Origin: Streptomyces sp. SUK 48
GTDB lineage: Bacteria > Actinomycetota > Actinomycetes > Streptomycetales > Streptomycetaceae
NCBI RefSeq assembly: GCF_009650765.1
Contig: NZ_CP045740.1
Coordinates: 682,001 to 746,000, forward strand
Reading direction: 5' to 3'
DNA length: 64,000 bases
In this document: in pieces, positions 1 to 10,697 of the stretch
Layout: each line of letters opens with the position of its first letter
Numbering within the stretch: the first letter of the stretch is position 1
Notes under the pieces: generated by a model
Databases searched by the model: none
Seen by the model: the letters and a program-made list of their open reading frames with translations, nothing else
What the model was told of the DNA's origin: nothing
Translations under genes and position numbers: made by a program

Positions 1-1
1 G

Positions 2-1147
2 GCGGCGGGGAACTCGGTGTTCGTGGTGGAGCACCATCTGGAGGTGGTGCGCGGCGCCGACTGGCTGGTGGACGTGGGGCCCGGTGCGGGCGAGCACGGC
101 GGCCGGGTGCTGTACAGCGGGCCGCCGGCCGAGCTGGCGTCGGTCGAGGAGTCGGCGACGGCCGCGTTCCTCTTCGACGAGGCGCCGGGGCCGCCGCGTG
201 AAGTCCGTGAGCCGCGCGGCTGGCTGAAGGTCGGTCCGGTGACCCGGCACAACCTGCGCGAGGTGACGGCCGAGTTCCCGCTGGGCGCGTTCACCGCCGT
301 CACCGGGGTCTCCGGCTCCGGCAAGTCCACGCTGATCGGGGAGTTGACGCAGGAGCTGGAGGGCGTGGACCGGCTGGTGCGGGTCGACCAGAAGCCGATC
401 GGGCGTACTCCGCGTTCCAATCTGGCCACGTACACCGGGCTGTTCGACGTGGTGCGGAAGGTGTTCGCGGCGACGGACGAGGCGCGGGCGCGCGGGTACG
501 GCGTCGGGCGGTTCTCCTTCAATGTCGCCGGGGGCCGCTGCGAGACCTGCCAGGGCGAGGGGTTCGTCAGCGTCGAGCTGCTGTTCCTGCCGAGCACGTA
601 CGCGCCCTGCCCGGACTGCGGGGGCGCCCGCTACAACCCCGAGACGCTCCGGGTGACGTACCGGGGGCGGAACATCGCCGAGGTGCTGGACCTGACGGTG
701 GAGGCGGCGGCGGAGTTCTTCGCGGACGTCCCGGCCGCCGCCCGCAGCCTCGGCACCCTGCTGGACGTGGGTCTCGGCTACGTGAGCCTCGGCCAGCCCG
801 CGACCGAGCTGTCCGGCGGCGAGGCCCAGCGGATCAAGCTGGCGAGCGAGCTGCAGCGCGGCCGCCGCGGCCACACCCTGTATCTGCTGGACGAGCCGAC
901 CACCGGACTGCACCCGGCCGACGTCGAGGTCCTGATGGACCGGCTGCACGGCCTGGTCGACGACGGGCACACGGTCGTCGTGGTCGAGCACGACATGACG
1001 GTGGTCGCCGCCGCCGACTGGGTCGTCGACCTCGGCCCGGGCGGCGGCGACCGGGGCGGCCGTATCGTCGCCGCGGGCCCGCCCCAGCGGGTGGCCCGGG
1101 CCAAGGACAGCGCGACGGCACCGTATCTGGCCCGGGTGCTGCCCTAG
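2..1147 (+). CDS. UvrA-like excinuclease ABC subunit A, 3' part only
   Basis: The reading frame is open from the window edge, so the true start lies upstream. The visible 381 codons carry the C-terminal half of a UvrA-type ABC ATPase. Features are a Walker A (GVSGSGKSTL), a zinc-binding module (CETCQGEG followed by CPDCGG), the UvrA signature LSGGEAQRIKLASEL, and a Walker B with D-loop (LYLLDEPTTGLHP). UvrA proteins bind damaged DNA in nucleotide excision repair; short UvrA-like paralogues in Streptomyces are often linked to drug tolerance. With the N-terminal half missing I cannot tell housekeeping UvrA from a paralogue. The short linkers suggest the shorter paralogue class (inference). The gene ends in a strong hairpin. 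Confidence 0.93.
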   Translation, partial: AAGNSVFVVEHHLEVVRGADWLVDVGPGAGEHGGRVLYSGPPAELASVEESATAAFLFDEAPGPPREVREPRGWLKVGPVTRHNLREVTAEFPLGAFTAVTGVSGSGKSTLIGELTQELEGVDRLVRVDQKPIGRTPRSNLATYTGLFDVVRKVFAATDEARARGYGVGRFSFNVAGGRCETCQGEGFVSVELLFLPSTYAPCPDCGGARYNPETLRVTYRGRNIAEVLDLTVEAAAEFFADVPAAARSLGTLLDVGLGYVSLGQPATELSGGEAQRIKLASELQRGRRGHTLYLLDEPTTGLHPADVEVLMDRLHGLVDDGHTVVVVEHDMTVVAAADWVVDLGPGGGDRGGRIVAAGPPQRVARAKDSATAPYLARVLP

Positions 1148-1198
1148 GGATGTCCCGCAGGGCACGACCCCGCCTGGCCCGGCCCTGCGGGACATCCC
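1147..1198. terminator. Perfect 16-bp inverted repeat, bidirectional terminator
   Basis: Arms at 1147-1162 and 1183-1198 are exact reverse complements (gggatgtcccgcaggg on the left) around a 20-nt loop. The left arm starts on the last base of the uvrA-like stop codon. The acyltransferase gene on the other strand ends 50 bp further on, so the hairpin sits between convergent genes. No U-tract follows, as is usual for Streptomyces. Confidence 0.75.
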
Positions 1199-1247
1199 GC
1201 CCGGACGATCCCCTGCGGGTCATCCCCTCCGGAAAGTCACCTCCGGA

Positions 1248-2126
1248 TCAGCGCGCCCGGGTCATTCCCTCGCGGTCGGCCGGTGCGGGCTGTCCGAGGG
1301 GGCGGGGGGACGCGCGGTGGTCGTGGACCAGGGCCGCGTGGGTCCAGCTCGGGGCGGGGGTGATCGGCTGGGCCGCGGTGGCGAGGGCGCGGCGGTCGGG
1401 ATGGGTGTCCGCGGGGATCAGCGGGCGCACCTCGGCCTCGGCGACCAGGCCCCGGGTGCGGGCCACCCGCCACAGGGAGGCGAGCAGGGTGTCCTCGCCG
1501 ACGAAGGCCGCGGCGGTGCCCGTACCGCCGTCCTGGAGCCGGTACCGCAGGCAGACCGGCTGCACGGGCACGCCCGCGTCCAGCGCCGCCTGGAAGACGG
1601 CCCGGTGGAAGCGGCCGTGGGCGCGCCCGCACCAGGTGCTGCCCTCCGGGAACGCGGCCACCGCGGACCCGGTGCGCAGGACGTCGGAGATCACCGCGAC
1701 CGTGCCGGGCAGCGCGCGCAGCCGGTCCCGCTCGATGAAGAGCGTCCCGCCCCGCGCCGCCAGCGCACCCGCCACCGGCCAGCGCCGTATCTCCGTCTTG
1801 CCGAGCATCCTGGCTGGCCGTACGGCGGTCAGCAGCGGGATGTCCAGCCAGGACACATGGTTGGCGACCAGCAGCAGCCCGCCGCCGGGCGCGACCGCGC
1901 CGGTGATGCGCGCCCGTACCCCGATGGCCCGTACGACGGCCCGGCACCAGCGCCCGATCCACTCGGCGGGAATCCGCCGGCCGAGCGGGGACAGGGCGAT
2001 GCCGGCCAGCACCAGGACGGCGACGGCGGTCAGCCGCAGCACGGCCCGGGGCACGGGGACGGCGGCGGGCGCCGGTTCCACACAGGCGTCCGGGGTGCAG
2101 GGCGCGGTGGGCAGCCAGCCGCTCAT
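1248..2126 (-). CDS. Lysophospholipid acyltransferase, PlsC/OlsA-like
   Basis: A 292-residue protein of the 1-acyl-glycerol-3-phosphate acyltransferase family. After a short N-terminus there is a membrane segment (about residues 25-45), then the acyltransferase block I (NHVSWLD) and block III (FPEGST), giving the catalytic His-Asp pair and acceptor-binding motif. It transfers an acyl chain to a lysolipid at the inner membrane face. Its start codon overlaps the stop of the upstream N-acyltransferase-like gene by one base (TGATG), so the two are probably translationally coupled. That pairing is the arrangement of olsB-olsA, which make ornithine lipids, and favours a lyso-ornithine-lipid O-acyltransferase over general phosphatidate synthesis (inference). 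A much longer upstream reading frame exists, but it runs through the neighbour and is not used. Confidence 0.85.
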   Translation of the reverse strand: MSGWLPTAPCTPDACVEPAPAAVPVPRAVLRLTAVAVLVLAGIALSPLGRRIPAEWIGRWCRAVVRAIGVRARITGAVAPGGGLLLVANHVSWLDIPLLTAVRPARMLGKTEIRRWPVAGALAARGGTLFIERDRLRALPGTVAVISDVLRTGSAVAAFPEGSTWCGRAHGRFHRAVFQAALDAGVPVQPVCLRYRLQDGGTGTAAAFVGEDTLLASLWRVARTRGLVAEAEVRPLIPADTHPDRRALATAAQPITPAPSWTHAALVHDHRASPRPLGQPAPADREGMTRAR

Positions 2127-2896
2127 CAGGCCGGCACGAGGGAGAGGAAGTGCCGCAGATAGCGCGGGTTGACCCGGCGCATCGACAGCAGCACGTACAG
2201 GTCGGCGACCCCGAAGTCCGGGTCGTGCGCGGGCTCCCCGCACACCCAGGCGCCCAGCCGCAGATAGCCGCGCAGCAGGGCGGGCAGTTCGGTGCGTCCG
2301 GCGGGGGCCTCGGCGTTCGGGGTCCAGGGCGTGCGCGGTCGTACCCGGAACTCCTCGGGCGCCAGGTGCTTGTCGCGCACCCGGTCCCAGGTGGCGGTGG
2401 CGAGGGCGCCGCCGTCGGCGAGCGGTATCGAGCAGCAGCCGGCCAGCCACTCGTGGCCCCGGCCGGTCATGTAGCGGGCTATGCCGGCCCAGATCAGACC
2501 GATGACCGCGCCGTCGCGGTGCTCGGGGTGCACACAGGAGCGGCCGACCTCCACCAGGCCGGACCGGATCGGGTCGAGCGCGCCGATCGTGAACTCGCCC
2601 TCGGAGTACAGCCGTCCGGCGGCCGCGGCCCGCTCGGGCGGCAGCAGCCGGTAGGTGCCGACGACCTGCCCGGTCGCGGTGTCGCGGACCAGCAGATGGT
2701 CGCAGTGGGCGTCGAAGGCGTCGATGTCGTGGCCCGGCCGCGGGGTGGCGAGTACGGCGCCCATCTCCTTGGCGAAGACGTCGTACCGCAGCCGCTGCGC
2801 GGCCCGCACGTCGTCCTCGTCGCGGGCGAGCGTGACGGTGTAGCGGGCGGGTGCCAAGGGCCCCGGGGGACGGTCGAGGGTGGGAACGCCGGTCAT
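2126..2896 (-). CDS. GNAT-fold N-acyltransferase, OlsB-like
   Basis: A 256-residue member of the acyl-homoserine-lactone-synthase-like/OlsB branch of the GNAT fold. The N-terminal block RLRYDVFAKEMGA is typical, as are the central VEVGRSCVHPEHRDG segment and the IARYMTGRGHEWLAGCCSI region. OlsB acylates the alpha-amino group of ornithine with a 3-hydroxy-acyl chain to give lyso-ornithine lipid. A clear AGGAGAG ribosome-binding site precedes the ATG. It is the first gene of a two-gene unit with the PlsC-like gene that overlaps its stop. The amino-acid substrate cannot be read from sequence; another N-acyl amino acid is possible. Confidence 0.82.
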   Translation of the reverse strand: MTGVPTLDRPPGPLAPARYTVTLARDEDDVRAAQRLRYDVFAKEMGAVLATPRPGHDIDAFDAHCDHLLVRDTATGQVVGTYRLLPPERAAAAGRLYSEGEFTIGALDPIRSGLVEVGRSCVHPEHRDGAVIGLIWAGIARYMTGRGHEWLAGCCSIPLADGGALATATWDRVRDKHLAPEEFRVRPRTPWTPNAEAPAGRTELPALLRGYLRLGAWVCGEPAHDPDFGVADLYVLLSMRRVNPRYLRHFLSLVPA

Positions 2897-3052
2897 GGCT
2901 CTCTCCTGGTCACGGGGCCGGTTCGGCGGCAGCGGCGGCGGACCGGTGGTCCACGGCCCGCCGCTCCTGTTCTTCCGACGCCGGTTGGCCGGCGCGTAAC
3001 GGGTGCCGGGAGAGCGGATGTGGGGATGCTGAACGGCCGGGGCGCCGGGCCG

Positions 3053-3954
3053 TCACGCGCCCGGCGGCTCCTTGGTCACGCACCCGGCGAGCAGCCGCCC
3101 GGCCTCTTCGGGGGCGAGGAGGCGTTCGAGGACGAGGTCGCCGGTCATGTGCGGGAAGAAGCGGCCCGCGGGCCGGCTCCGCTGGTACGGCGGCGGCTCA
3201 GGCACGAGGAGCCGGGCGCCGTCCACGACGGGGATGTCGGCGGGGGCGCCCTCGTTCCACAGCCACGCGCCGGTGGGGGCGACCAGGTTGAAGGAGCCGG
3301 TGGTGTGCACCTGGCCCGGCTGGTCGCGGCAGACGGCGGCCTCCTCGACGGCGGGGGCCCGGCCGGGGAGGTGGCCGCCGCCGATCAGCACGTCGGCGAG
3401 CAGGGTGTGCAGCGGGAAGTTGTCGCCGAGGCCGCTCATCCGCAGCGCGAAGCCGGTGCCGGTGGCGCGGTCGAGGGCGATCAGCGGTTCGTCGTCGAGG
3501 ACGAGCAGGGCGTGGTGGAGGCACTTGAACGCGTCTTCGGACGCCTCCCGCACCGCGCTCCCGCACCGCGCGCAGCGCCGTGAGCAGTGCGGTGCGGGAG
3601 CGCGGTGCGCACGGCGGCGTGGTGGAGCACGGCCACGCAGGCCATCTCCCACTGGGGCAGGGTCAGCCGGGCCAGGGCGGCCTCGGGACCGACCCGGTCG
3701 AACGGCCCCGGGTCCTGCTCCCCTCCGGGTCCGGCAGCTCGCGCCCCCGCCGGTCGCCGCCCAGCGCTCGCGGCCGGCAGCGCGGCGAGGCGCCGGGCGG
3801 CCTGCGCGGTCTCCTGCGCTCCCGCCTCCTGAAAGTGCTGGTACGGCTCCTGGAACTCGTGCTCGGCGCGACCGGTGTCCCGCTCCCGCACAGCGGTCTC
3901 GAACCCGGTGACGGCGTCGAGGAACCGCTCCCTCCCCTTGTGTCCGAAGATCAT
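3053..3954 (-). pseudogene. Hypothetical protein gene disrupted by a palindromic 26-nt insertion
   Basis: Two open frames on the minus strand, 3954 to about 3600 and about 3560 to 3053, both have coding character but lie in different phases. Between them sit two 13-bp duplicated units that are reverse complements of each other. Removing one 13-mer from each side gives a continuous frame reading ...VRTALLTALRAVREASED... and brings the length from 902 to 876 nt, exactly 292 codons. The N-terminal half begins MIFGHKGRERFLDAVTGFE; the C-terminal half ends GRLLAGCVTKEPPGA. I do not recognise the family. The gene follows sdhB at 110 bp on the same strand. It is either broken in this strain or mis-sequenced at a strong hairpin. 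Confidence 0.7.
3549..3609. repeat. Perfect 21-bp inverted repeat at the frame break
   Basis: Arms 3549-3569 and 3589-3609 are exact reverse complements with a 19-nt loop. Each arm contains an internal duplication of an 8-bp block (cgcaccgc on the left, gcggtgcg on the right). The pair lies exactly where the host gene changes reading frame. Confidence 0.95.
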
Positions 3955-4063
3955 GAGCGGGGGGTACAGGTGCGGGACACCACGAGACGGGGCCGGGTGA
4001 GCACCACTCTCCCGGCCCCGCCCGCCCGCCCCTGTCGGCGAACGTCTGTGTGTGCGAGCGGCG

Positions 4064-4809
4064 TTACCGCTTGCCCGCCTTCCGGGTGGCCCGCAGCCAT
4101 TCCCGGTTCATGCCGGTGATGGACATCAGCGGGATGCCCTTGGGGCAGGCGGTGGCGCACTCCCCCGTCAGGGTGCAGCCGCCAAAGCCCTCGTCGTCCA
4201 TCTGCGCCACCATGTCCAGCACCCGGGTCTCCCGCTCGGGCGCGCCCTGCGGCAGCACGTTCAGATGGTTGATCTTGGCCGAGGTGAACAGCATCGCCGC
4301 GCCGTTGGGGCAGGCCGCCACGCAGGCTCCGCAGCCGATGCACTCGGCGTGCTCGAACGCGAAGTCGGCGTCGGCCTTCGGCACCGGCGTGGCGTGCGCC
4401 TCGGGCGCGGAGCCGGTGGGCGCGGTGACGTAGCCGCCGGCCTGGATGATCCGGTCGAACGCGGACCGGTCGACCACGAGGTCCTTGATCACCGGGAACG
4501 CGGCGGCCCGCCAGGGCTCGATGTCGATCGTGTCGCCGTCCTCGAAGGACCGCATGTGCAGCTGGCAGGTGGTGGTCCGCTCGGGTCCGTGCGCGTCGCC
4601 GTTGATCACCAGGGAGCAGGCGCCGCAGATGCCCTCGCGGCAGTCGTGGTCGAAGGCGACCGGGTCCTCGCCGGACAGGATGAGCCGCTCGTTGAGGAGG
4701 TCCAGCATCTCCAGGAAGGACATGTCGGACGAGATGCCGTCCACCTCGTAGGTGGACATCGTGCCGTCGGCGTCGGCGTTCTTCTGCCGCCAGACGCGCA
4801 GGGTGAGCT

Positions 4810-4813
<4 letters not shown>
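4064..4813 (-). CDS. sdhB: Succinate dehydrogenase iron-sulfur subunit
   Basis: A 249-residue electron-transfer subunit linking SdhA to the membrane anchor in TCA cycle and respiration. It has the plant-type [2Fe-2S] ligands ([10 protein letters not shown] ... TTTC) near residues 60-85. Two further cysteine clusters, [12 protein letters not shown] and [16 protein letters not shown], ligate the 4Fe-4S and 3Fe-4S centres. The ATG used here overlaps the sdhA stop by four bases (ATGA), which fixes the start; an upstream extension in the same frame would run inside sdhA. It is the last gene of sdhC-sdhA-sdhB. Confidence 0.96.
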
Positions 4814-6759
<1,946 letters not shown>

Positions 6760-6760
6760 G

Positions 6761-7468
6761 TCAGCTCACCACTCCGGTCATGACGCCCACGGGTACGGCG
6801 ATGAAGCCGGCCGTGAGCAGCAGCGCGAGGACGTTGGCCACGGTCTTCAGGGCGCGGTCGCGGGCGCGGCTGCCGACGCCGAGGGTCTGCGCGGCGCTCC
6901 AGAAGCCGTGCCGGACGTGCAGGCCGAGCGCGAGCATCGCGACGATGTAGATCACGTCGCCGTACCAGGTGGAGAAGGTGTCCACGACGTTCTGGTACGG
7001 GTGGCCGGGCTGGAAGCCGCCGGAGTGCACGGTGCCGGTGGTCAGGTCCAGGATGTGCCAGACGATGAACAGGCCGAGGATGATCCCGCCCCAGCGCATG
7101 GTGCGCGTGGCGTAGCTCGCCCGGGGCCTCGTGTGGACGTACTTGCTGGGCCGCGCCCTGATGTCGCGGCGGCTGAGCTGGTACGCGGACGTGGCGTGGG
7201 CGACCACGGCGACGACGAGCACGATCCGGACGAGCCAGAGGGTCCACTCGTAGTGCATGAAGGGTTCGCCGACGGTGCGCAGCCAGTGGGCGTAGTGGTT
7301 GAACTCGCCCGCCCCGAAGTAGATCTTCAGGTTTCCGATCATGTGCACCACCAGGTAGAGCAGCATGATCAGACCGCTGACGGCCATCACCGTCTTCTTG
7401 CCGACGGAGGAGTCCCACATCGTGCGCGCCATGGACGGCCGTCGGTCCGTCCGCGTTGCCAGAGCCAT
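6761..7468 (-). CDS. sdhC: Succinate dehydrogenase cytochrome b558 anchor subunit
   Basis: A 235-residue membrane protein with about five hydrophobic helices: [65 protein letters not shown] and [18 protein letters not shown]. The spaced histidines within helices are candidate haem b ligands. This single long anchor belongs to the b558 family, unlike SdhCD pairs, and receives electrons from SdhB to reduce quinone. I chose the ATG at 7468; a longer frame runs through the promoter toward the divergent LysR gene. It is the first gene of the operon. Confidence 0.93.
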   Translation of the reverse strand: MALATRTDRRPSMARTMWDSSVGKKTVMAVSGLIMLLYLVVHMIGNLKIYFGAGEFNHYAHWLRTVGEPFMHYEWTLWLVRIVLVVAVVAHATSAYQLSRRDIRARPSKYVHTRPRASYATRTMRWGGIILGLFIVWHILDLTTGTVHSGGFQPGHPYQNVVDTFSTWYGDVIYIVAMLALGLHVRHGFWSAAQTLGVGSRARDRALKTVANVLALLLTAGFIAVPVGVMTGVVS

Positions 7469-7528
7469 GGAACAGCACGCTAGGGCCGAACGTCCCGATC
7501 GGTCCAAGACATGGTGCGGCTCGTTTCC

Positions 7529-7543
7529 ATAGCCTGGGGCTAT
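7529..7543. promoter_or_regulatory. LysR-type operator ATAG-N7-CTAT between sdhC and lysR
   Basis: atagcctggggctat has 6-bp inverted arms (atagcc/ggctat) around tgg and satisfies the LysR T-N11-A rule. It lies 10 bp upstream of the LysR-type gene start and 61 bp upstream of sdhC, in an 84-bp divergent intergenic region. The placement suggests autoregulation and control of the sdh operon (inference). The half-site also resembles the OxyR consensus, but the regulator has no other feature that marks it as OxyR. Confidence 0.6.
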
Positions 7544-7552
7544 CGTTGCTGT

Positions 7553-8433
7553 ATGCAGCTCCAGCAGCTCCAGTATTTCGTGGCCGTCGCCGAGACCCGG
7601 CACTTCACCCATGCCGCCGAGCAGGTGCATGTGGCCCAGCCGTCGCTGTCGCAGCAGATCAAGGCGCTGGAGCGGGAGCTGGGCGCGGATCTGTTCCTGC
7701 GCGCGCGGGGCAACATCACGCTCACCGACGCGGGGGAGGCGCTGCTGCCGCTGGCCCGGCGGATTCTCGCCGACGCGGACACCGCCCGGCAGGAGGTGCA
7801 GGAGCTGGTGCAGCTACGGCGCGGCCGGGTGCGGCTCGGTGCGACGCCGAGCCTGTGCACGGGCCTGCTGCCGGATGTGCTGCGCGCCTTCCACGACCGC
7901 TATCCGGGCATCCGGCTCATGATCGAGGAGGGCGGCTCGCACGACCTGGTGCGGGAGCTGGCCCGGGGCGCGCTGGACCTCGCGCTGATCGTGCTGCCGC
8001 TGCCGACGCCGTCGCCCGCGCTGACCACGCGGGAGGTGCTGCGCGAGGACCTGGTCGTCGTCTCCTCCCCGGAGGCGCCGGCGCCCGGGGACGGGCGGAT
8101 CGTGCACCTCGCCGATCTGGAGCGTGAGCGCCTGGTGATGTTCCGGCACGGCTACGACCTGCGGGAGCTGACCGTCGCCGCGTGCCGCTCCGCCGGGTTC
8201 GAGCCGGAGTTCGCGGTCGAGGGGGCGAGATGGACGCGGTGCTGGGGTTCGTGCGGGCGGGGCTGGGGGTGGCGGTCGTACCCCGGATGGTCGCGACCAG
8301 GGCGGGGCTGAGGTTGCGGGTGACTCCGCTCGCCCGGCCCGGGTTGCACCGGGTGATCGCGCTGGCGCATCGCAGCGATGTGGCTCCGCCGAGGGCCGCG
8401 CGGGAGCTTCAGCGGATGCTGCTGGAGCGGTGA
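7553..8433 (+). pseudogene. LysR-family regulator with a 1-nt frameshift
   Basis: The N-terminal winged HTH (MQLQQLQYFVAVAETRHFTH ... QPSLSQQIKALERELGADLF) and most of the effector domain read in one frame to about 8220. The last 70 residues (GEMDAVLGFVRAGLGVAVVP ... LQRMLLER) continue in another. The break is at a run of five G (8221-8225); six G would give an intact protein of 293 residues, the normal LysR length. Either a sequencing error or a recent loss is possible. It is divergent from sdhC with a LysR-type dyad between them, so it is the likely regulator of sdhCAB (inference). Confidence 0.88.
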
Positions 8434-8524
8434 GGGCGTTCGGTGCGGGGTGGCACCTGCCCCTGGAGCGCCGTCGCCGGGTGCGGTTGCGGTGTGGCCC
8501 GGCGCGCGGTTCCCCGCGCCCCTG

Positions 8525-8545
8525 GTGGGGGGCCACGCCCCCCAC
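8525..8545. terminator. Hairpin between convergent lysR and rmdA
   Basis: A 9-bp perfect stem, gtggggggc (8525-8533) with gccccccac (8537-8545), around a 3-nt loop. It sits in the 122-bp gap between two convergent genes and is well placed to stop transcription from both. Just upstream is the string gttccccgcgcccct, part of a repeat common downstream of Streptomyces genes. Confidence 0.7.
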
Positions 8546-8555
8546 ACCGCCGCGA

Positions 8556-10697
8556 TCACCCCTGCGCGTCCGCCAACGCCAGGTCGTGGAGCCGCTCCGG
8601 CGGCCCCGGACGGGCGTAGTACCAGCCCTGGGCCGTGTCGCAGCCCAGGACGCGGAGCTGTTCGGCCTGGGCGCCGGTTTCCACGCCCTCGACGGTGACG
8701 GCCAGGTCGAGGCTGTGGGCCAGGGTGACGATGCCCTCGACGATCTTCAGGTCGACGGGGTCGGCGGGGAACTGCTGCATGCCCTGGGTGAAGGAGCGGT
8801 CCAGTTTGAGGACGCTCACCGGGAGGCGGCGCAGGTTGGCGAGGTTCGAGTAGCCGGTGCCGAAGTCGTCCAGGGCGATGTCCACGCCCATCTCGGCGAG
8901 CCTGCGCAGCGGTTTGAGCAGATCGTCGTCGGCGCCGATGAGCGCGGACTCGGTGACCTCCAGGCACAGGGCGTCGGGGGTGACGCCCGCGCGTTCCAGG
9001 ATGTCCACCGTGTCCTGGACCAGACCGGGATGGCTGAGCTGGCACGGGGACAGGTTGACGTTGATCCGCAGCGGCCCGGCGTGCCGGCCGCCGTGCCGCT
9101 CCCGCCAGGCGCGGGCCTGCCGGATCGACTCCTCCAGGACCCAGCGGCCGAGCGGGACGATCAGCCCGGTGTGCTCGGCGAGCGGGATGAAGCGGTCGGG
9201 GCCGAGCACTCCGTGCTGCGGGTGCAGCCAGCGCACCAGCGCCTCCGCGCCGCGCACGCTGCCGTCGCCGAGGTGCACCAGCGGCTGGTACTCGATGAAG
9301 AACTCGCCGCGTTCCAGGGCGGTGGGCAGGGCGTTGGTGAGGCCGTGCCGGGTGATGGCGCGGGCGTCCGCCTCCGGGTCGGCCAGCTCGCAGCGGTTGC
9401 CGCCCGCCGACTTGGCCCGGTACATGGTGATGTCCGCGCTGCGCAGCACCTCGGCGGCCGTACGCTCGCCCGCCGGGCCCTCCACGATGCCGAGGCTGCC
9501 GCGCACCAGCAGGTCCCGGCCGTCGATGCTGATCGGGGTGACCAGCGCGTTCATGATCCGCTCGGCCAGCTCGTCCACGGTGCGGTCGGTGCCGGGTCCG
9601 GTGGTCAGCGCCACGAACTCGTCGCCGCCGAGCCGCGCGACCATCTCGCCGGGCGCGGTCGCGCAGGACTGGAGGCGGTCGGCGACCTCCACCAGGAGCC
9701 GGTCGCCCGCCGCGTGCCCGAGGCTGTCGTTGATGGTCTTGAAGCCGTCCAGGTCGAGGTAGCACAGCCCGAAGCGCTGGCCGTTCCCGGCGGCGAGGAA
9801 CTTCTCCAGCCGCTCGAAGAACAGGGTGCGGTTGGGCAGCCCGGTGAGCGCGTCGTGCGTCGCCTCGTAGCGCAGCCGCAGGTTGAGCAGCCGGCGCTCG
9901 GTGGTGTCCTCCATGAGCGCCAGCTGGTACTGCGGTCTGCCGTCGGCGTCGCGCAGCAGGGAGACCGTCAGGTTCGTCCAGAGCACCGTGCCGTCGGGCC
10001 GGTTGAACGCCTTCTCCAGGTGGTAGTGCTCGCGGTCGCCGCGGACCAGTTCGTCGTACAGGCGCCAGGTCTGCGGGGCGTCGTCGGGGTGGGTCCAGTC
10101 CTGCACCCGGCGGCCGCGCAGCGACTGCTGGGTGAGCCCGAACATGCGCAGCAGCGCCTCGTTGACCTGGAGGATGTGGCCGTCGAGGTCGGCGATGCCG
10201 ATCCCTATGGCGGCGCCCTCGAAGACCGCGCGGAACCGGGCCTCGCTCGCGTGCAGGGCCTGCGCCACCACGCCCTGGGCCCGCAACGCGGCCTGGGCGA
10301 TGGCCTCTTGCTCGGCGAGGGTGCGCCGGCGCAGCGCGTGCGCGTAGCCCGCGGCCATGGCGTGCTGCAACCGCGAGGAACGCATGCGCAGTTCGTCCTG
10401 CGGGCCGTCCCCGCCGCAGTAGAGCACCAGGTAGGCGTCCACGCAGTCCAGGGTGCGCGAGAGCGCCTCAGGGTCGGTGCAGTGCGCCTCGACCAGGGCC
10501 ACGCCGACCGCTTTCGCGGCGTCCGCGTCGAAGCTGCGGGCCCGCAGCAGTTCGCTCAACCGGCGTCCGAGCGGCAGGAGTTGTGCCTCGAACTCGGCGC
10601 GGGTGAGCGACGTGGAGGTCACCGGGTACAGCGCCCGGCTCCAGATCGTCGTCAGCCGGCGCAGTCTGTCCTCCGGCCCGTCCGGTTCCGCGCTCAC
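8556..10697 (-). CDS. rmdA: PAS-GGDEF-EAL cyclic-di-GMP enzyme, RmdA-like
   Basis: A 713-residue cytosolic protein. An N-terminal helical part of about 145 residues precedes a PAS domain (about 150-275). Next is a GGDEF domain with an intact RLGGDEF motif, then an EAL domain with intact AEALVRW, DDFGTGYSN, KLDRSF and EGVET motifs. RmdA of Streptomyces is a c-di-GMP phosphodiesterase with this architecture that promotes morphological differentiation. Residues for both synthesis and hydrolysis are present here, so dual activity cannot be excluded. The GTG start at 10697 overlaps the stop of the upstream methyltransferase gene (GTGA), indicating translational coupling. The same frame stays open far upstream, but that part is antisense-like sequence across the methyltransferase. 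Confidence 0.9.
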   Translation of the reverse strand: MSAEPDGPEDRLRRLTTIWSRALYPVTSTSLTRAEFEAQLLPLGRRLSELLRARSFDADAAKAVGVALVEAHCTDPEALSRTLDCVDAYLVLYCGGDGPQDELRMRSSRLQHAMAAGYAHALRRRTLAEQEAIAQAALRAQGVVAQALHASEARFRAVFEGAAIGIGIADLDGHILQVNEALLRMFGLTQQSLRGRRVQDWTHPDDAPQTWRLYDELVRGDREHYHLEKAFNRPDGTVLWTNLTVSLLRDADGRPQYQLALMEDTTERRLLNLRLRYEATHDALTGLPNRTLFFERLEKFLAAGNGQRFGLCYLDLDGFKTINDSLGHAAGDRLLVEVADRLQSCATAPGEMVARLGGDEFVALTTGPGTDRTVDELAERIMNALVTPISIDGRDLLVRGSLGIVEGPAGERTAAEVLRSADITMYRAKSAGGNRCELADPEADARAITRHGLTNALPTALERGEFFIEYQPLVHLGDGSVRGAEALVRWLHPQHGVLGPDRFIPLAEHTGLIVPLGRWVLEESIRQARAWRERHGGRHAGPLRINVNLSPCQLSHPGLVQDTVDILERAGVTPDALCLEVTESALIGADDDLLKPLRRLAEMGVDIALDDFGTGYSNLANLRRLPVSVLKLDRSFTQGMQQFPADPVDLKIVEGIVTLAHSLDLAVTVEGVETGAQAEQLRVLGCDTAQGWYYARPGPPERLHDLALADAQG

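Noticed and set aside
7529..7543. OxyR identity for the LysR gene because the site matches an OxyR half-site
   Set aside because: A full OxyR site needs four half-sites; only one dyad is present, and the protein has no recognisable OxyR redox-cysteine context.
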